Both the position numbers and the translations under genes were made by a program. The notes beneath the pieces were generated by a model. That model saw only the letters and a list, made by a program, of their open reading frames with translations. It was not told where the DNA came from and searched no databases. From CAYUAI01 sp964442745 (lineage in GTDB: Bacteria > Pseudomonadota > Gammaproteobacteria > S012-40): a DNA stretch of 64,000 nt. The stretch covers positions 91,569 to 155,568 of the forward strand of contig CAYUAI010000003.1 in NCBI GenBank assembly GCA_964442745.1, in the 5' to 3' direction. The number at the start of each line of letters is the position of its first letter. Position 1 is the stretch's first letter. Of the stretch, positions 52,374 to 61,348 are shown piece after piece.

Positions 52374-52961
52374 GTGTCAAGCGACCTCAAAGTCATCATT
52401 GGTTTAGGTAATCCCGGCCACCAATACCAAGCCACCCGGCATAATGCCGGGTTCTGGTTTGTCGATGCCCTTGCCCAACAACACGGTGGTCACTTTAAAC
52501 CAGACAATAAATTCCATGCTGACGTCTGCAAATTAACCATTAATGCGCATCCCATTACCCTGCTCAAACCCAATACTTTTATGAATCGTAGCGGCCAAGC
52601 GGCCAGCACGTTTACGCATTTTTATAAAATTCCCATGGACAAAGTATTGGTCGCGCATGATGAGTTGGACTTTCCGGTAGGAAAAATACGTTTAAAACAA
52701 GGAGGCGGTCACGGCGGTCACAATGGCTTGCGAGATATTATTGGCTTAACGGGCAATAAAGATTTTTTTCGCCTGCGAATCGGTATTGATCATCCAGGGC
52801 ACCGGGAACAAGTCACCGGTCATGTACTAAGCAAACCCGCCCTCGATGAGCTCACCCAGATTGAGCAAAGCCTCATGCACGCATTGGATATCACCCCATT
52901 GCTTGTCCAGGGCGATCTTCAAAAAGCCATGCACCGCTTGCACAATGCCCCCAACAGCTGA
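52374..52961 (+). CDS. pth: Peptidyl-tRNA hydrolase
   Basis: A 195-residue Pth releasing tRNA from stalled peptidyl-tRNA. IGLGNPGHQYQATRHNAGFW carries the catalytic histidine H23; LLKPNTFMNRSG, AHDELDFPVGKIRLKQGGG and HGGHNGLRDI are the remaining active-site segments. The start codon is GTG with no strong ribosome site, which may mean coupling to the upstream rplY gene 21 bases away. Confidence 0.95.
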   Translation: MSSDLKVIIGLGNPGHQYQATRHNAGFWFVDALAQQHGGHFKPDNKFHADVCKLTINAHPITLLKPNTFMNRSGQAASTFTHFYKIPMDKVLVAHDELDFPVGKIRLKQGGGHGGHNGLRDIIGLTGNKDFFRLRIGIDHPGHREQVTGHVLSKPALDELTQIEQSLMHALDITPLLVQGDLQKAMHRLHNAPNS

Positions 52962-53018
52962 TCCATTTTTAAACCAACGCAGCTCACCAACCATCACAAG
53001 TCATTCAAGGAATATAAC

Positions 53019-54110
53019 ATGGGTTTTAAATGCGCTATCGTGGGCCTTCCCAATGTCGGCAAATCAACATTATTTAATGCACTCACCAAAGCCGGCATCG
53101 ACGCCGCCAATTATCCTTTTTGCACCATTGAACCCAATGTTGGCGTGGTGCCCGTCCCCGACCCGCGTTTACAGGTACTTACCGATATTGTTAAACCACA
53201 ACGGGTTTTGCCTACCACCATGGAATTTGTTGATATCGCCGGGTTAGTAGCTGGCGCATCGAAAGGTGAAGGTTTAGGCAATCAATTCTTAGCCAACATT
53301 CGCGAAACCCATGCCATTGCCCATGTGGTGCGCTGTTTCGAAGATGATGATATCACCCATGTGGCGGGTAATGTTGATCCGCTACGGGATATTGAAATCA
53401 TTGATACCGAGCTGGCACTTTGTGACTTGGATACCGTAGAAAAAGTCATCCATCGTTTAGGCAAAACTGCCAAAAGTGGCAATAAAGAAGCCATCACCCA
53501 AAAAATGATCATGGAACGCGTCGCCCAACACCTTGACCAAGGTCATGCCATTCGTACTCTCGCAATGAATGAAGATGAAAAAGATTTCATCAAAACACTG
53601 CAATTACTCACCGCCAAACCGGTCATGTATATTGCCAATGTGAATGACGATGGATTTAAAAACAACCCCCACTTGGATGCCGTCAATGCCATGGCCATCA
53701 ATGAAAAGGCGCCGGTGGTCCCGATCTGCGCAGCCATTGAAGCAGAAATCGCCGAATTACCTGACGATGAAAAAGAAGAATTTCTCATCGACCTTGGTTT
53801 AAAAGAACCCGGCCTGGACCGAGTCATTCGGGCCGGTTACCAATTATTAGGTTTACATACCTATCTGACTGCCGGGGTTAAAGAAGTGCGTGCATGGACG
53901 ATCCCTATCGGCGCAACCGCCCCGCAAGCCGCCGGTGTCATTCATACCGATTTTGAAAAAGGGTTTATTCGTGCAGAAATTATCTCGTATCCCGATTTTG
54001 TACAACACCAAGGTGAGCAAGGTGCCAAAGAAGCCGGAAAATGGCGCCTGGAAGGAAAGGAATATGTCGTTCACGACGGTGATGTCATTCATTTTCGTTT
54101 TAATGTTTGA
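53019..54110 (+). CDS. ychF: Redox-regulated ATPase/GTPase YchF (OLA1 family)
   Basis: A 363-residue P-loop protein of the Obg-related YchF family. G1 is GLPNVGKSTLFNAL (residues about 8-21), G3 is DIAGLVAGASKGEGLG, and the C-terminal TGS domain contains GVIHTDFEKGFIRAEIISY. YchF binds ribosomes and prefers ATP. AAGGA precedes the ATG. Position after pth is conserved. Confidence 0.96.
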   Translation: MGFKCAIVGLPNVGKSTLFNALTKAGIDAANYPFCTIEPNVGVVPVPDPRLQVLTDIVKPQRVLPTTMEFVDIAGLVAGASKGEGLGNQFLANIRETHAIAHVVRCFEDDDITHVAGNVDPLRDIEIIDTELALCDLDTVEKVIHRLGKTAKSGNKEAITQKMIMERVAQHLDQGHAIRTLAMNEDEKDFIKTLQLLTAKPVMYIANVNDDGFKNNPHLDAVNAMAINEKAPVVPICAAIEAEIAELPDDEKEEFLIDLGLKEPGLDRVIRAGYQLLGLHTYLTAGVKEVRAWTIPIGATAPQAAGVIHTDFEKGFIRAEIISYPDFVQHQGEQGAKEAGKWRLEGKEYVVHDGDVIHFRFNV

Positions 54111-54179
54111 TCATCCAGGTACCTTCCCATTAAACATATCATTTATGCATGCGCCAAAACCTATCAATACCGCCAAGCA

Positions 54180-54704
54180 TTGGCTAACATTTTGGCCTCT
54201 GCCAACCCAACCCGAAAACCGCAAGACTTAATACCGAGCGATTGGAAAACACGCGGTATCTCCGTCCTCGCATTAGATTTTGATGGCGTACTAGCGCCAC
54301 ATGGCGAAACAATCCCCTTACCGGCCATGCGCCACTGGTTAAAAAACTGTCTGACTCACTTTGCCCCCGATCAAGTTTTCATCCTCAGCAATTGCCCCTC
54401 GCCGGCGCGCATCCAATATTTCAATACCACTTTCCCTGGTATTCGTTTCATTTCAGGTGTACAAAAAAAACCCTACCCAGACGGCCTCGCGCAAATTATT
54501 AAAATAAAACAGGTCACTGCTCATGAAGTTATGCTCGTTGACGATCGCTTGTTAACCGGCGGACTGGCCGCTTGCTTAGCTGGCACTCAAGTCACCTATA
54601 TTCAACGGCCTTATATAGCGCTTGCCAAACGCCCCATCAAAGAACTTTTTTTCATCATTTTGCGCCGCTTAGAAAAACACTTTATCAAACGATTCAGTCA
54701 ATGA
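54180..54704 (+). CDS. HAD-superfamily phosphatase (YqeG-like)
   Basis: About 174 residues with HAD motif I LALDFDGVLAPHG (DFDG), motif II VFILSNCPSPAR, a lysine in GVQKKPYPDGLAQI, and motif IV VMLVDDRLLTGG. It has no cap domain, as in type IIIA phosphatases. The start is uncertain: TTG 54180 is used, and the frame is open upstream to the ychF stop without an ATG. The substrate is unknown. Confidence 0.7.
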   Translation: MANILASANPTRKPQDLIPSDWKTRGISVLALDFDGVLAPHGETIPLPAMRHWLKNCLTHFAPDQVFILSNCPSPARIQYFNTTFPGIRFISGVQKKPYPDGLAQIIKIKQVTAHEVMLVDDRLLTGGLAACLAGTQVTYIQRPYIALAKRPIKELFFIILRRLEKHFIKRFSQ

Positions 54705-54977
54705 ACGCCCATTCTGCAAAAATCGAGCTTCAGTGAGACAACGAGTTGCTGGTTTACTGAACACTTACGCTTCCAAACCCGTTGCATTGCACGATCGATT
54801 CATTGATAATTCAGTGAAACAATAAGCAGCTTGCCTCGGGAAGCGTGGTAAAAATGACGACATGCGTCAAAGCAACGAAGTGATTTCTTGCACACAGCGA
54901 AGAGGCTGTCCAAAAATAGCCTCATAGGTAAGATGCACCCAATTTCTTTCAAAGTCATGACCGACAGGAGATAATCA

Positions 54978-55589
54978 ATGGCGATTAGTCTACAAAAAGG
55001 CCAACGTATCAGCTTGGAAAAAGAAGGTGGCGGAAAACTTGAAAAAGTTTGTGTCGGCGTTAATTGGGGGGCGATCGAGAAGAAAGGATTATTCGGTGGC
55101 ACCAAAAAAGAAGCGGTCGATCTTGACGCTAGTTGCGCGCTTTTTGATAGCAACAACCAATTACTGGATATTATCTATTACGGTAAACTACAAAATGATA
55201 ATAAATCGATAAGCCATAGCGGTGATGATCTTACCGGTGATATGGATGGTGATGACGGATTAGATAACGAAATCATCACCCTTGATCTTGCCCGTGTCCC
55301 ACAAGAGGTGACTAAAATCGCCGTGATACTCAACAGCTTTCGTGGGCATGATTTTCAAACCGTACCGTTCGCAACCATTCGCATTTACGAAGGGACCCCC
55401 ACTAAAGTTGACGCTGTATTCGCCACATTTAACATTGCGAGCGACCCTAAGTTTGCGGGCGCAACCTCAATGGCAATGGGACGTCTGTATCGTCACAACG
55501 ACATATGGAAGTTTGCTGCCATTGGTGAAACAACCCCCGATAGCAAGCTGGAGGAAACGGTTAAGAGCGTGCAGCAAAGCTATCTCTAA
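54978..55589 (+). CDS. terD: TerD-family calcium-binding stress protein (first copy)
   Basis: A 203-residue TerD-domain protein, one of the vWA-independent Ca-binding sandwiches of tellurite and general stress systems. Hallmarks are MAISLQKGQRISLEKEGGGK, EKVCVGVNWGAIEKK, AVDLDASCALFD and the acidic Ca loop GDMDGDDGLDNEIIT, ending with WKFAAIGE. GACAGGAG precedes the ATG strongly. It opens the Ter locus but is separated from the next gene by about 400 bases with two hairpins. Confidence 0.9.
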   Translation: MAISLQKGQRISLEKEGGGKLEKVCVGVNWGAIEKKGLFGGTKKEAVDLDASCALFDSNNQLLDIIYYGKLQNDNKSISHSGDDLTGDMDGDDGLDNEIITLDLARVPQEVTKIAVILNSFRGHDFQTVPFATIRIYEGTPTKVDAVFATFNIASDPKFAGATSMAMGRLYRHNDIWKFAAIGETTPDSKLEETVKSVQQSYL

Positions 55590-55626
55590 ATTAACGAAAG
55601 ATCATGTATTTTCAGCAAATAACACA

Positions 55627-55654
55627 GCATGATGTTAAGGAATTAACATCATGC
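55627..55654. other. Perfect 12-base hairpin with GGAA loop
   Basis: GCATGATGTTAA and TTAACATCATGC form a perfect stem closed by GGAA, about 40 bases after the first terD stop. It has no U-tract, so it is not a classical terminator. Confidence 0.55.
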
Positions 55655-55760
55655 GGCTAATCATCCTAAGCTTGAGCCTTAGCCAAAATTTATGGCGCTC
55701 AATCCGATGGATCATACTCAATCGCATCTTGATTTCAGATGTCTTAACAAGTGTGCCTTT

Positions 55761-55794
55761 CCTAGCAAGCTTGCTTAACAACAAGCTTGCTAGG
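55761..55794. other. Perfect 13-base hairpin upstream of terB
   Basis: CCTAGCAAGCTTG and CAAGCTTGCTAGG form a perfect 13-base stem with an eight-base loop, in the 406-base gap between terD and terB. No T-run follows. Together with the hairpin at 55627 it may shape or process the transcript. Confidence 0.55.
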
Positions 55795-55995
55795 CTAAAT
55801 CCAGCACGCCACCCTCACCGAACCATCCGATCACGTTAAGCCACTAAAATCTATCTCCGTGATAACCAAATTGACTATCAATACGCAACCCACAAAATAT
55901 TTGGATAAAACCACCCGGTTAATTGAGTTCAGCCGCTTGAAAAAAGATCAACCCTAACACTTAACAACATGCACCATCACAAGGAAACCTAAACA

Positions 55996-56445
55996 ATGTT
56001 TAAAGATTTTTTACAAAAAGTCAAAGATAAAAGCCAAGAAATGAAAACCGAAGCCATGAAATTTAAAAACAAAAATTTCATGAATGCGGTGGCGGCCTCT
56101 TGCGCAATGGTCGCCCGAGCCGATGGCTCCATCGACGATAAAGAAAAACAAGAAATGGCTAAATTCATTGAAGCCTATGATGCCCTAAAAGTATTTAAAA
56201 CCATTGATGTCATCCGAGCATTTAACGATTTTATTGAGCAATATCAATTCAGTGATGCCATCGGTGAAGCTAAAGCCATGGAAGCGGTTGGCAAATTCAG
56301 AGGTAAAGAACAAGAAGCTCGATTGCTCGTGCGGATCTGTATTGCGATTGGCGCTTCCGATGGTGATTTCGATGATGACGAAAAACAAGTGGTGCGTAAA
56401 ATTTGCCATGAATTGCAACTCAACGCCACAGAATTTGAATTATAA
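55996..56445 (+). CDS. terB: TerB-family protein
   Basis: A 149-residue helical protein of the TerB fold, thought to bind metals and to act at the membrane with TerC. The acidic motifs ADGSIDDKEKQEM and SDGDFDDDEKQVV occur in duplicate, one per half, as expected of TerB. The N-terminal part is lysine-rich (KVKDKSQEMKTEAMKFKNKN). AAGGAA precedes the ATG. It lies three bases before the TerC-like gene. Confidence 0.9.
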   Translation: MFKDFLQKVKDKSQEMKTEAMKFKNKNFMNAVAASCAMVARADGSIDDKEKQEMAKFIEAYDALKVFKTIDVIRAFNDFIEQYQFSDAIGEAKAMEAVGKFRGKEQEARLLVRICIAIGASDGDFDDDEKQVVRKICHELQLNATEFEL

Positions 56446-56448
56446 TCC

Positions 56449-57531
56449 ATGAAGCAACATCTCTATTTTTTCAGGTACTCCATTGCGGTTACCATCATTG
56501 GTTTAATCTGCGGCTACCTCTGGGGCGGAATGACGGCATTGATTCTCGTTGCCATCCTCTGCCTGCTGGAAATCAGCCTTTCCTTTGATAACGCTGTCGT
56601 TAATGCCTCTGTGTTAAAAGACATGGATAAAAAATGGCAAGATCTATTTCTCACCGTTGGCATTATCATCGCCGTGTTTGGCATGCGATTAGTCTTTCCC
56701 ATCGTCATTGTTGCTGTCGCGGCGGATCTTAATGCATTTGCGGTCATGCAAATGGCATTAAATGAACCCGATGAGTACTCTCTGCACCTCACCGATGCGC
56801 ATGTCAATATTGCGGCTTTTGGTGGTATGTTTTTGCTCTTGGTATTTTTGTCCTTTCTGTTTAACGAAGAAAGAGAACTTCACTGGCTAGAATACGAATT
56901 TAAGAAACACAAACAACTCTACTGGCTTGGTCTCGTGGAAAAAAAATTGAGCCAACTCGGCAAATTAGAATCCATTGAAGTCATTATTGCCTTAACCGTG
57001 TTACTGCTCGCTCAAGGTTTTCTGCCTGAAGAAGAGCGCCTGAGCGCCTTGCTTGCCGGTATTAGCGGCGTCATGCTATATGTCATTGTCGATAGTATCT
57101 CCGCTCTTTTTGAAAACAAAGAAGAAGGTGAAAATGCGGCCAATGTGGCTAAACGTTCGGGCGTCATGGGATTTATTTATCTAGAAATTTTGGATGCGTC
57201 ATTTTCGTTCGACGGGGTTATCGGCGCCTTCGCAATTACCAAAGATATTGTTATCATTATGATTGGTTTAGCCGTTGGTGCCATGTTCGTACGGTCGATT
57301 ACTGTGTTCTTAGTGCGCAAAGGCACCTTGGATGAATACGTGTTTCTTGAGCATGGCGCCCACTATGCTATTGGTGCGTTGGCTTCTATCATGTTAATCA
57401 GCATGACTTATCACATTCATGAATTGATCACCGGCTTAATTGGTGTGGCATTTATAAGCTTGTCCGTTATCTCTTCGGTGAGATATAAAAGGCGGCAAGA
57501 GCACGACCTTAAGATAGAGAATAAAGCTTGA
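56449..57531 (+). CDS. TerC-like DUF475 integral membrane protein
   Basis: A 360-residue membrane protein with about eight to nine helices, of the DUF475 group within the TerC superfamily. SLSFDNAVVNASVLKDMD and SFSFDGVIGAFAITKD are the paired acidic motifs in helices that may coordinate a metal. TerC-type proteins associate with TerB and are implicated in Mn or metal export. The gene follows terB with a three-base gap, so they are cotranslated. Confidence 0.88.
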   Translation: MKQHLYFFRYSIAVTIIGLICGYLWGGMTALILVAILCLLEISLSFDNAVVNASVLKDMDKKWQDLFLTVGIIIAVFGMRLVFPIVIVAVAADLNAFAVMQMALNEPDEYSLHLTDAHVNIAAFGGMFLLLVFLSFLFNEERELHWLEYEFKKHKQLYWLGLVEKKLSQLGKLESIEVIIALTVLLLAQGFLPEEERLSALLAGISGVMLYVIVDSISALFENKEEGENAANVAKRSGVMGFIYLEILDASFSFDGVIGAFAITKDIVIIMIGLAVGAMFVRSITVFLVRKGTLDEYVFLEHGAHYAIGALASIMLISMTYHIHELITGLIGVAFISLSVISSVRYKRRQEHDLKIENKA

Positions 57532-57658
57532 TATTAATAAACGACTGTGCACAAAATACAACAGGCGCAATCAATCACTGAGCAACAGCTTACAGCCATG
57601 CCGTGCATGACTGTATGATAACGATGGTATTTATTAAATACATTTAAAGGAGAAAGTA

Positions 57659-58237
57659 ATGGGCGTATCTTTACAAAAAGGTGGAAACGTTTCTTTAGAC
57701 AAAGCCGCACCAGGGATGACCAAAATCATCGTTGGCTTAGGCTGGGATGAAAGGGCAACAGATGGCGCCGACTTCGACTTGGATGCCTCCGCATTTATGC
57801 TGACAGAAAGTGGCAAAGTACGTAACGACAGCGACTTCATCTATTATAATAATCTCAAATCAAGCTGCGGATCGGTGGAACACACCGGTGATAACCGCTC
57901 CGGGGCTGGAGACGGTGATGATGAAGCCTTGAACATTGATTTATCCGCGGTCCCTGCCGACGTACAAAAAGTCGTGTTTGCTGTCACTATTCATGACGCC
58001 GAATCACGCAACCAAAATTTTGGCCAAGTCAGCAATGCATTTATTCGTATTGTCAACCAAGACAACAACGAAGAAGTGGCACGTTACGACTTGAGTGAGG
58101 ACGCTTCCGTTGAAACCGCTATGATGTTTGGTGAATTATACCGTAATAGTGGCGAATGGAAGTTTCGTGCCTTAGGGCAAGGCTATGAAGGCGGACTCGG
58201 TCCTCTATGCCAAGGCTTCGGCATCAATGTTGGCTAA
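57659..58237 (+). CDS. terD: TerD-family calcium-binding stress protein (second copy)
   Basis: A 192-residue canonical TerD: MGVSLQKGGNVSLDKAAPGM, IIVGLGWDERATDGADFDLD, then NRSGAGDGDDEALNIDLSAV, the Ca-binding acidic loop, and the final GELYRNSGEWKFRALGQGYEGG. TAAAGGAG precedes the ATG. It is closer to classical TerD/TerE than the first copy at 54978. A hairpin after its stop marks the end of this transcription unit. Confidence 0.95.
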   Translation: MGVSLQKGGNVSLDKAAPGMTKIIVGLGWDERATDGADFDLDASAFMLTESGKVRNDSDFIYYNNLKSSCGSVEHTGDNRSGAGDGDDEALNIDLSAVPADVQKVVFAVTIHDAESRNQNFGQVSNAFIRIVNQDNNEEVARYDLSEDASVETAMMFGELYRNSGEWKFRALGQGYEGGLGPLCQGFGINVG

Positions 58238-58252
58238 CAGCGGTCCACGCTT

Positions 58253-58287
58253 CACCCCAGAGCATCCATTATTTCTGCTCTGGGGTG
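58253..58287. terminator. Stem-loop after the second terD
   Basis: CACCCCAGAGCA and TGCTCTGGGGTG form a perfect 12-base, GC-rich stem with an 11-base loop beginning 16 bases after the terD stop. A clear U-tract is lacking, but stability and position favour a terminator or mRNA-stabilising element. Confidence 0.55.
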
Positions 58288-58402
58288 GTCTCGCACTACC
58301 CGCCCAAAAACATCAATCACAAATTAAGTTTACCTAAAAAAACAAACTAACGTGAAACGATGAGCTCCTATTTTCAGCCACTTCGCGCCTAAATATAACT
58401 CA

Positions 58403-59506
58403 ATGAGAAAATTAACCGCCAATATTATTGCCGGCTGTTTAGAAGTCAACCTGACTCAAGAAACCATGCCATTAGAAACGCTATTAACGTTTGCTTCACG
58501 AGAAAACCCTAAACGTGGATATTTATTCGTATCCAAAGTGCTGGGAAAACATATTCCCTGCCCACCCTCTCGCATGCGAGCGGTGCAAGACGCCTTAGCC
58601 AAACAAATCACCTTAAATGACTCACAAGTTCTCGTGGTGGGTATGGCCGAAACCGCCATTGCGTTAGCGGGTGGTGTCGCACATAGCTTGTCTCAACAAC
58701 ACCCAGATGTTGATGTCGTTTATACCCAAACCACCCGACACGCATTAACTCAACCCATTGCCTTTACCCTGGATGAAAACCATAGCCATGCGCCCGACCA
58801 TATCGTCTACCAAATGCCCGCTTCACTGAACGAGGTCGCTAAGCAAACCCGACATGCCATCATTGTCGACGACGAAATCAGTACTGGACGAACCTTACAA
58901 ATATTATCTAAAAAACTTCATGAGCACTACCCACAACTGCAAAAAATAACCTGGGTCTCTATCGCAAACTGGCTAACTAGTACACAGCAACAAGCTTACC
59001 GGGCACAGCTAGCCGACCTAGAGATCGAGTTCATTAACTTGCTAGCCGGACATTTCTCCTTTCAGCAACACGCCGACTTCAACCCCAAACTGCCAGACAA
59101 TATTGATGGAGGTATTACAAAAACCCAAGCGAGAAAGGATACTGGACGACTGGGTTTACGAATGAATCAACTGTCATGTCGTATGATGTCGCCGCTAGAA
59201 AAATCTGAGCCAATGGTCATCGTTGGTCAAGGAGAATTCGTCTTGCAACCTTATTTATGGGCTGAAGCGTTAGAAAAAGAAGGCATGGATGTGTTATTCC
59301 AGTCAACCACACGCTCCCCAATTATACCTGGAGACGCCATCGAACGTAAAATTGAGTTTAGCGATAGCAATACGCCGTCAACCACACAGTTTTGTTATAA
59401 CTTACCCAGCGACCGACAAATTATTTATGGCTACGAAAGTGCAGAACACGCCGAACTCTGCGGCTTACGAAAAAAATATCCCGGGCAGGCGGTTATTCTA
59501 TGTTAA
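58403..59506 (+). CDS. Phosphoribosyltransferase with TRSP domain (Ter metabolic cassette)
   Basis: A 367-residue protein: an N-terminal phosphoribosyltransferase fold with VLVVGMAETAIALAGGVAHS and the PRPP loop HAIIVDDEISTGRTL, and a C-terminal TRSP-type segment with FQSTTRSPIIPGDAIERKIE. In the Ter systems defined by Anantharaman, Iyer and Aravind this pairs with HAD, CitE-like and StiP-like proteins predicted to make a nucleoside-like metabolite. It overlaps the HAD gene by seven bases. The ribosome site is weak. Confidence 0.85.
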   Translation: MRKLTANIIAGCLEVNLTQETMPLETLLTFASRENPKRGYLFVSKVLGKHIPCPPSRMRAVQDALAKQITLNDSQVLVVGMAETAIALAGGVAHSLSQQHPDVDVVYTQTTRHALTQPIAFTLDENHSHAPDHIVYQMPASLNEVAKQTRHAIIVDDEISTGRTLQILSKKLHEHYPQLQKITWVSIANWLTSTQQQAYRAQLADLEIEFINLLAGHFSFQQHADFNPKLPDNIDGGITKTQARKDTGRLGLRMNQLSCRMMSPLEKSEPMVIVGQGEFVLQPYLWAEALEKEGMDVLFQSTTRSPIIPGDAIERKIEFSDSNTPSTTQFCYNLPSDRQIIYGYESAEHAELCGLRKKYPGQAVILC

Positions 59507-60258
59507 ATGTGACGCCATACAAACAAATTGTCTTTACTGATATTGACGATACATTAATTCAAACAAAGCTAAAATGTCCACCAGAAACCCCATTGCATGA
59601 TGGCGGTGCTAATTCACAAGGAGAAATGATTTCTTTTTATTCTGAGCAACAAAAAACACTATTGAACTGGTTTAATACAGCACGCACCATTCCTGTCACC
59701 GGCCGTAATAGCGCCGCACTCAATCGGCTAACATTCACATTTAAACATGAAAAAGTGATTAACCATGGCGCCTTGATATTGGGACAAGATAACCAAGTCG
59801 ACCCCACCTGGTTACAACAAATCACTAGCGACATCAATGCTTGGCATGAGTTTCTGATTTATTTAGAGAGTAAAGTGCAAACCCTCATTAAGCAACATGG
59901 ACTCACCATGCGCTGCCGCATTGTCGAAGATTATAATGTACCTTGCTACATTAGTATTAAAGGCAATCATCATCAGTTCGAGCATTTAAAAGAGTTATTA
60001 ACGGAACACAAAGCCTATCGTTCAGCGGCAAAAATCCATATTAATGGCCGTAATATGGCACTGCTGCCTTGCTATGCCAATAAAGCTAATGCCGTGCATT
60101 ATTTAATGGCCCACTATAAGAAACAATATGATCACCCATTGTTTATCGGCTCAGGCGATAGCCATACCGATGTCCCATTTATGCAATTATGCCATTTCAT
60201 GATGATCCCTAACAGCAGTCAAATCAACCAATCCAATCGACTGAATCATGACTTCTAA
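59500..60258 (+). CDS. HAD-family phosphatase of the Ter metabolic cassette
   Basis: A 252-residue Cof-type HAD hydrolase: motif I VFTDIDDTLIQTK, motif II IPVTGRNSAAL, motif IV FIGSGDSHTDVPFMQL, with a C2-type cap between. It overlaps the upstream gene by seven bases and the downstream one by 11. The predicted role is dephosphorylation of a sugar- or nucleotide-phosphate intermediate made by the phosphoribosyltransferase. Confidence 0.87.
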   Translation: MLNVTPYKQIVFTDIDDTLIQTKLKCPPETPLHDGGANSQGEMISFYSEQQKTLLNWFNTARTIPVTGRNSAALNRLTFTFKHEKVINHGALILGQDNQVDPTWLQQITSDINAWHEFLIYLESKVQTLIKQHGLTMRCRIVEDYNVPCYISIKGNHHQFEHLKELLTEHKAYRSAAKIHINGRNMALLPCYANKANAVHYLMAHYKKQYDHPLFIGSGDSHTDVPFMQLCHFMMIPNSSQINQSNRLNHDF

Positions 60259-61348
60259 AACGATGCAAATAGGTATTAGCGGCAGCTATTCCCGTGATGA
60301 CTGTGTCTTTTTGTTAACAGAACTGGATCTTGAGCTATTGTCGGTTGATGAAAAAGAAAAACGCTTGCAAGCGGGCGTACACTATTCGGAAATGGTCTCC
60401 ATAGAAAACCCGCCAAGCAGCGAGTATACTCGCCTGTTCTTAAAAATGCTGGATAAATACAAACAACGATTAGCCCAAGAAGTTGCCGCCCTCGCAGCAC
60501 ACATTCATCAACATTATACTCAGCAACAAATTACCCTTTTGTCATTAGCCCGTGCGGGCACCCCTATCGGCATCCTATTGCATCGCACGCTTAAATATAA
60601 ATTTTTGCGTGACTCGCAACATTATTCCATTTCTATCATTCGAGATAAGGGTCTTGATACCGTGGCAATCCGTTATGTATTACAACAAAATCGATTGCCA
60701 AGCAGTATTTTATTTGTCGATGGCTGGACCGCAAAAGGGGTCATCACACGAGAACTCAAACAATCCGTTGCCGCTTGGAACAAAGCTAACCCAGAACAAT
60801 TAAATGATACCCTATGTGTCATTTCTGATATTGGCGGAACGGCAGATATCGTCGCGACCCGTGATGATTATGTAATTCCTTCCGGCATCATGAACAGCAC
60901 CGTCTCCGGACTGGTATCACGCACCGTGCGAACCCGACATGCACCGCCGGATCAATTTCATGGCTGTATGATTTACCGCCACCTGGCATCGGTCGATTAT
61001 TCCAATCAATTTATCGATGATATTTATGACTTAATTAATACGACCCAGCCTAATCACTTGCCTCACTATGATAAAACATCACAATATCAGCAGGCACAAG
61101 CTTATGTGCAACATCTACAAAAACACTATGAAATTCTAGATATTAATAAAATAAAACCCGGTATCGCCGAAGCCACACGCGTCATGCTACGACGTATACC
61201 ACGCCTCTTATTATTAAAAAATCGACATCTAGAGGACACACAGCATTTAAAAATTCTGGCTCAAGAAAAAAACATACCCATACATGTTGACCCAAACATG
61301 CCGTTTAATGCAACCGCACTCATCAAGGAGCTAGAGGGAGAGGGATAA
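60248..61348 (+). CDS. StiP-like (cysteine protease StiP family) phosphoribosyltransferase-fold protein
   Basis: A 366-residue protein matching the family annotated as cysteine protease StiP in Ter operons: SGSYSRDDCVFLLTELDLEL, GVHYSEMVSIENPPSSEYTR and SLARAGTPIGILLHRTLKYK, with ILFVDGWTAKGVITRELKQS resembling a PRPP loop. VISDIGGTADIVATRDDYVI and PSGIMNSTVSGLVSRTV are further conserved blocks. The name reflects one annotated homologue; the sequence looks more like a PRTase-type enzyme. It overlaps the HAD gene and is followed immediately by the CitE-like gene. Confidence 0.83.
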   Translation: MTSKTMQIGISGSYSRDDCVFLLTELDLELLSVDEKEKRLQAGVHYSEMVSIENPPSSEYTRLFLKMLDKYKQRLAQEVAALAAHIHQHYTQQQITLLSLARAGTPIGILLHRTLKYKFLRDSQHYSISIIRDKGLDTVAIRYVLQQNRLPSSILFVDGWTAKGVITRELKQSVAAWNKANPEQLNDTLCVISDIGGTADIVATRDDYVIPSGIMNSTVSGLVSRTVRTRHAPPDQFHGCMIYRHLASVDYSNQFIDDIYDLINTTQPNHLPHYDKTSQYQQAQAYVQHLQKHYEILDINKIKPGIAEATRVMLRRIPRLLLLKNRHLEDTQHLKILAQEKNIPIHVDPNMPFNATALIKELEGEG

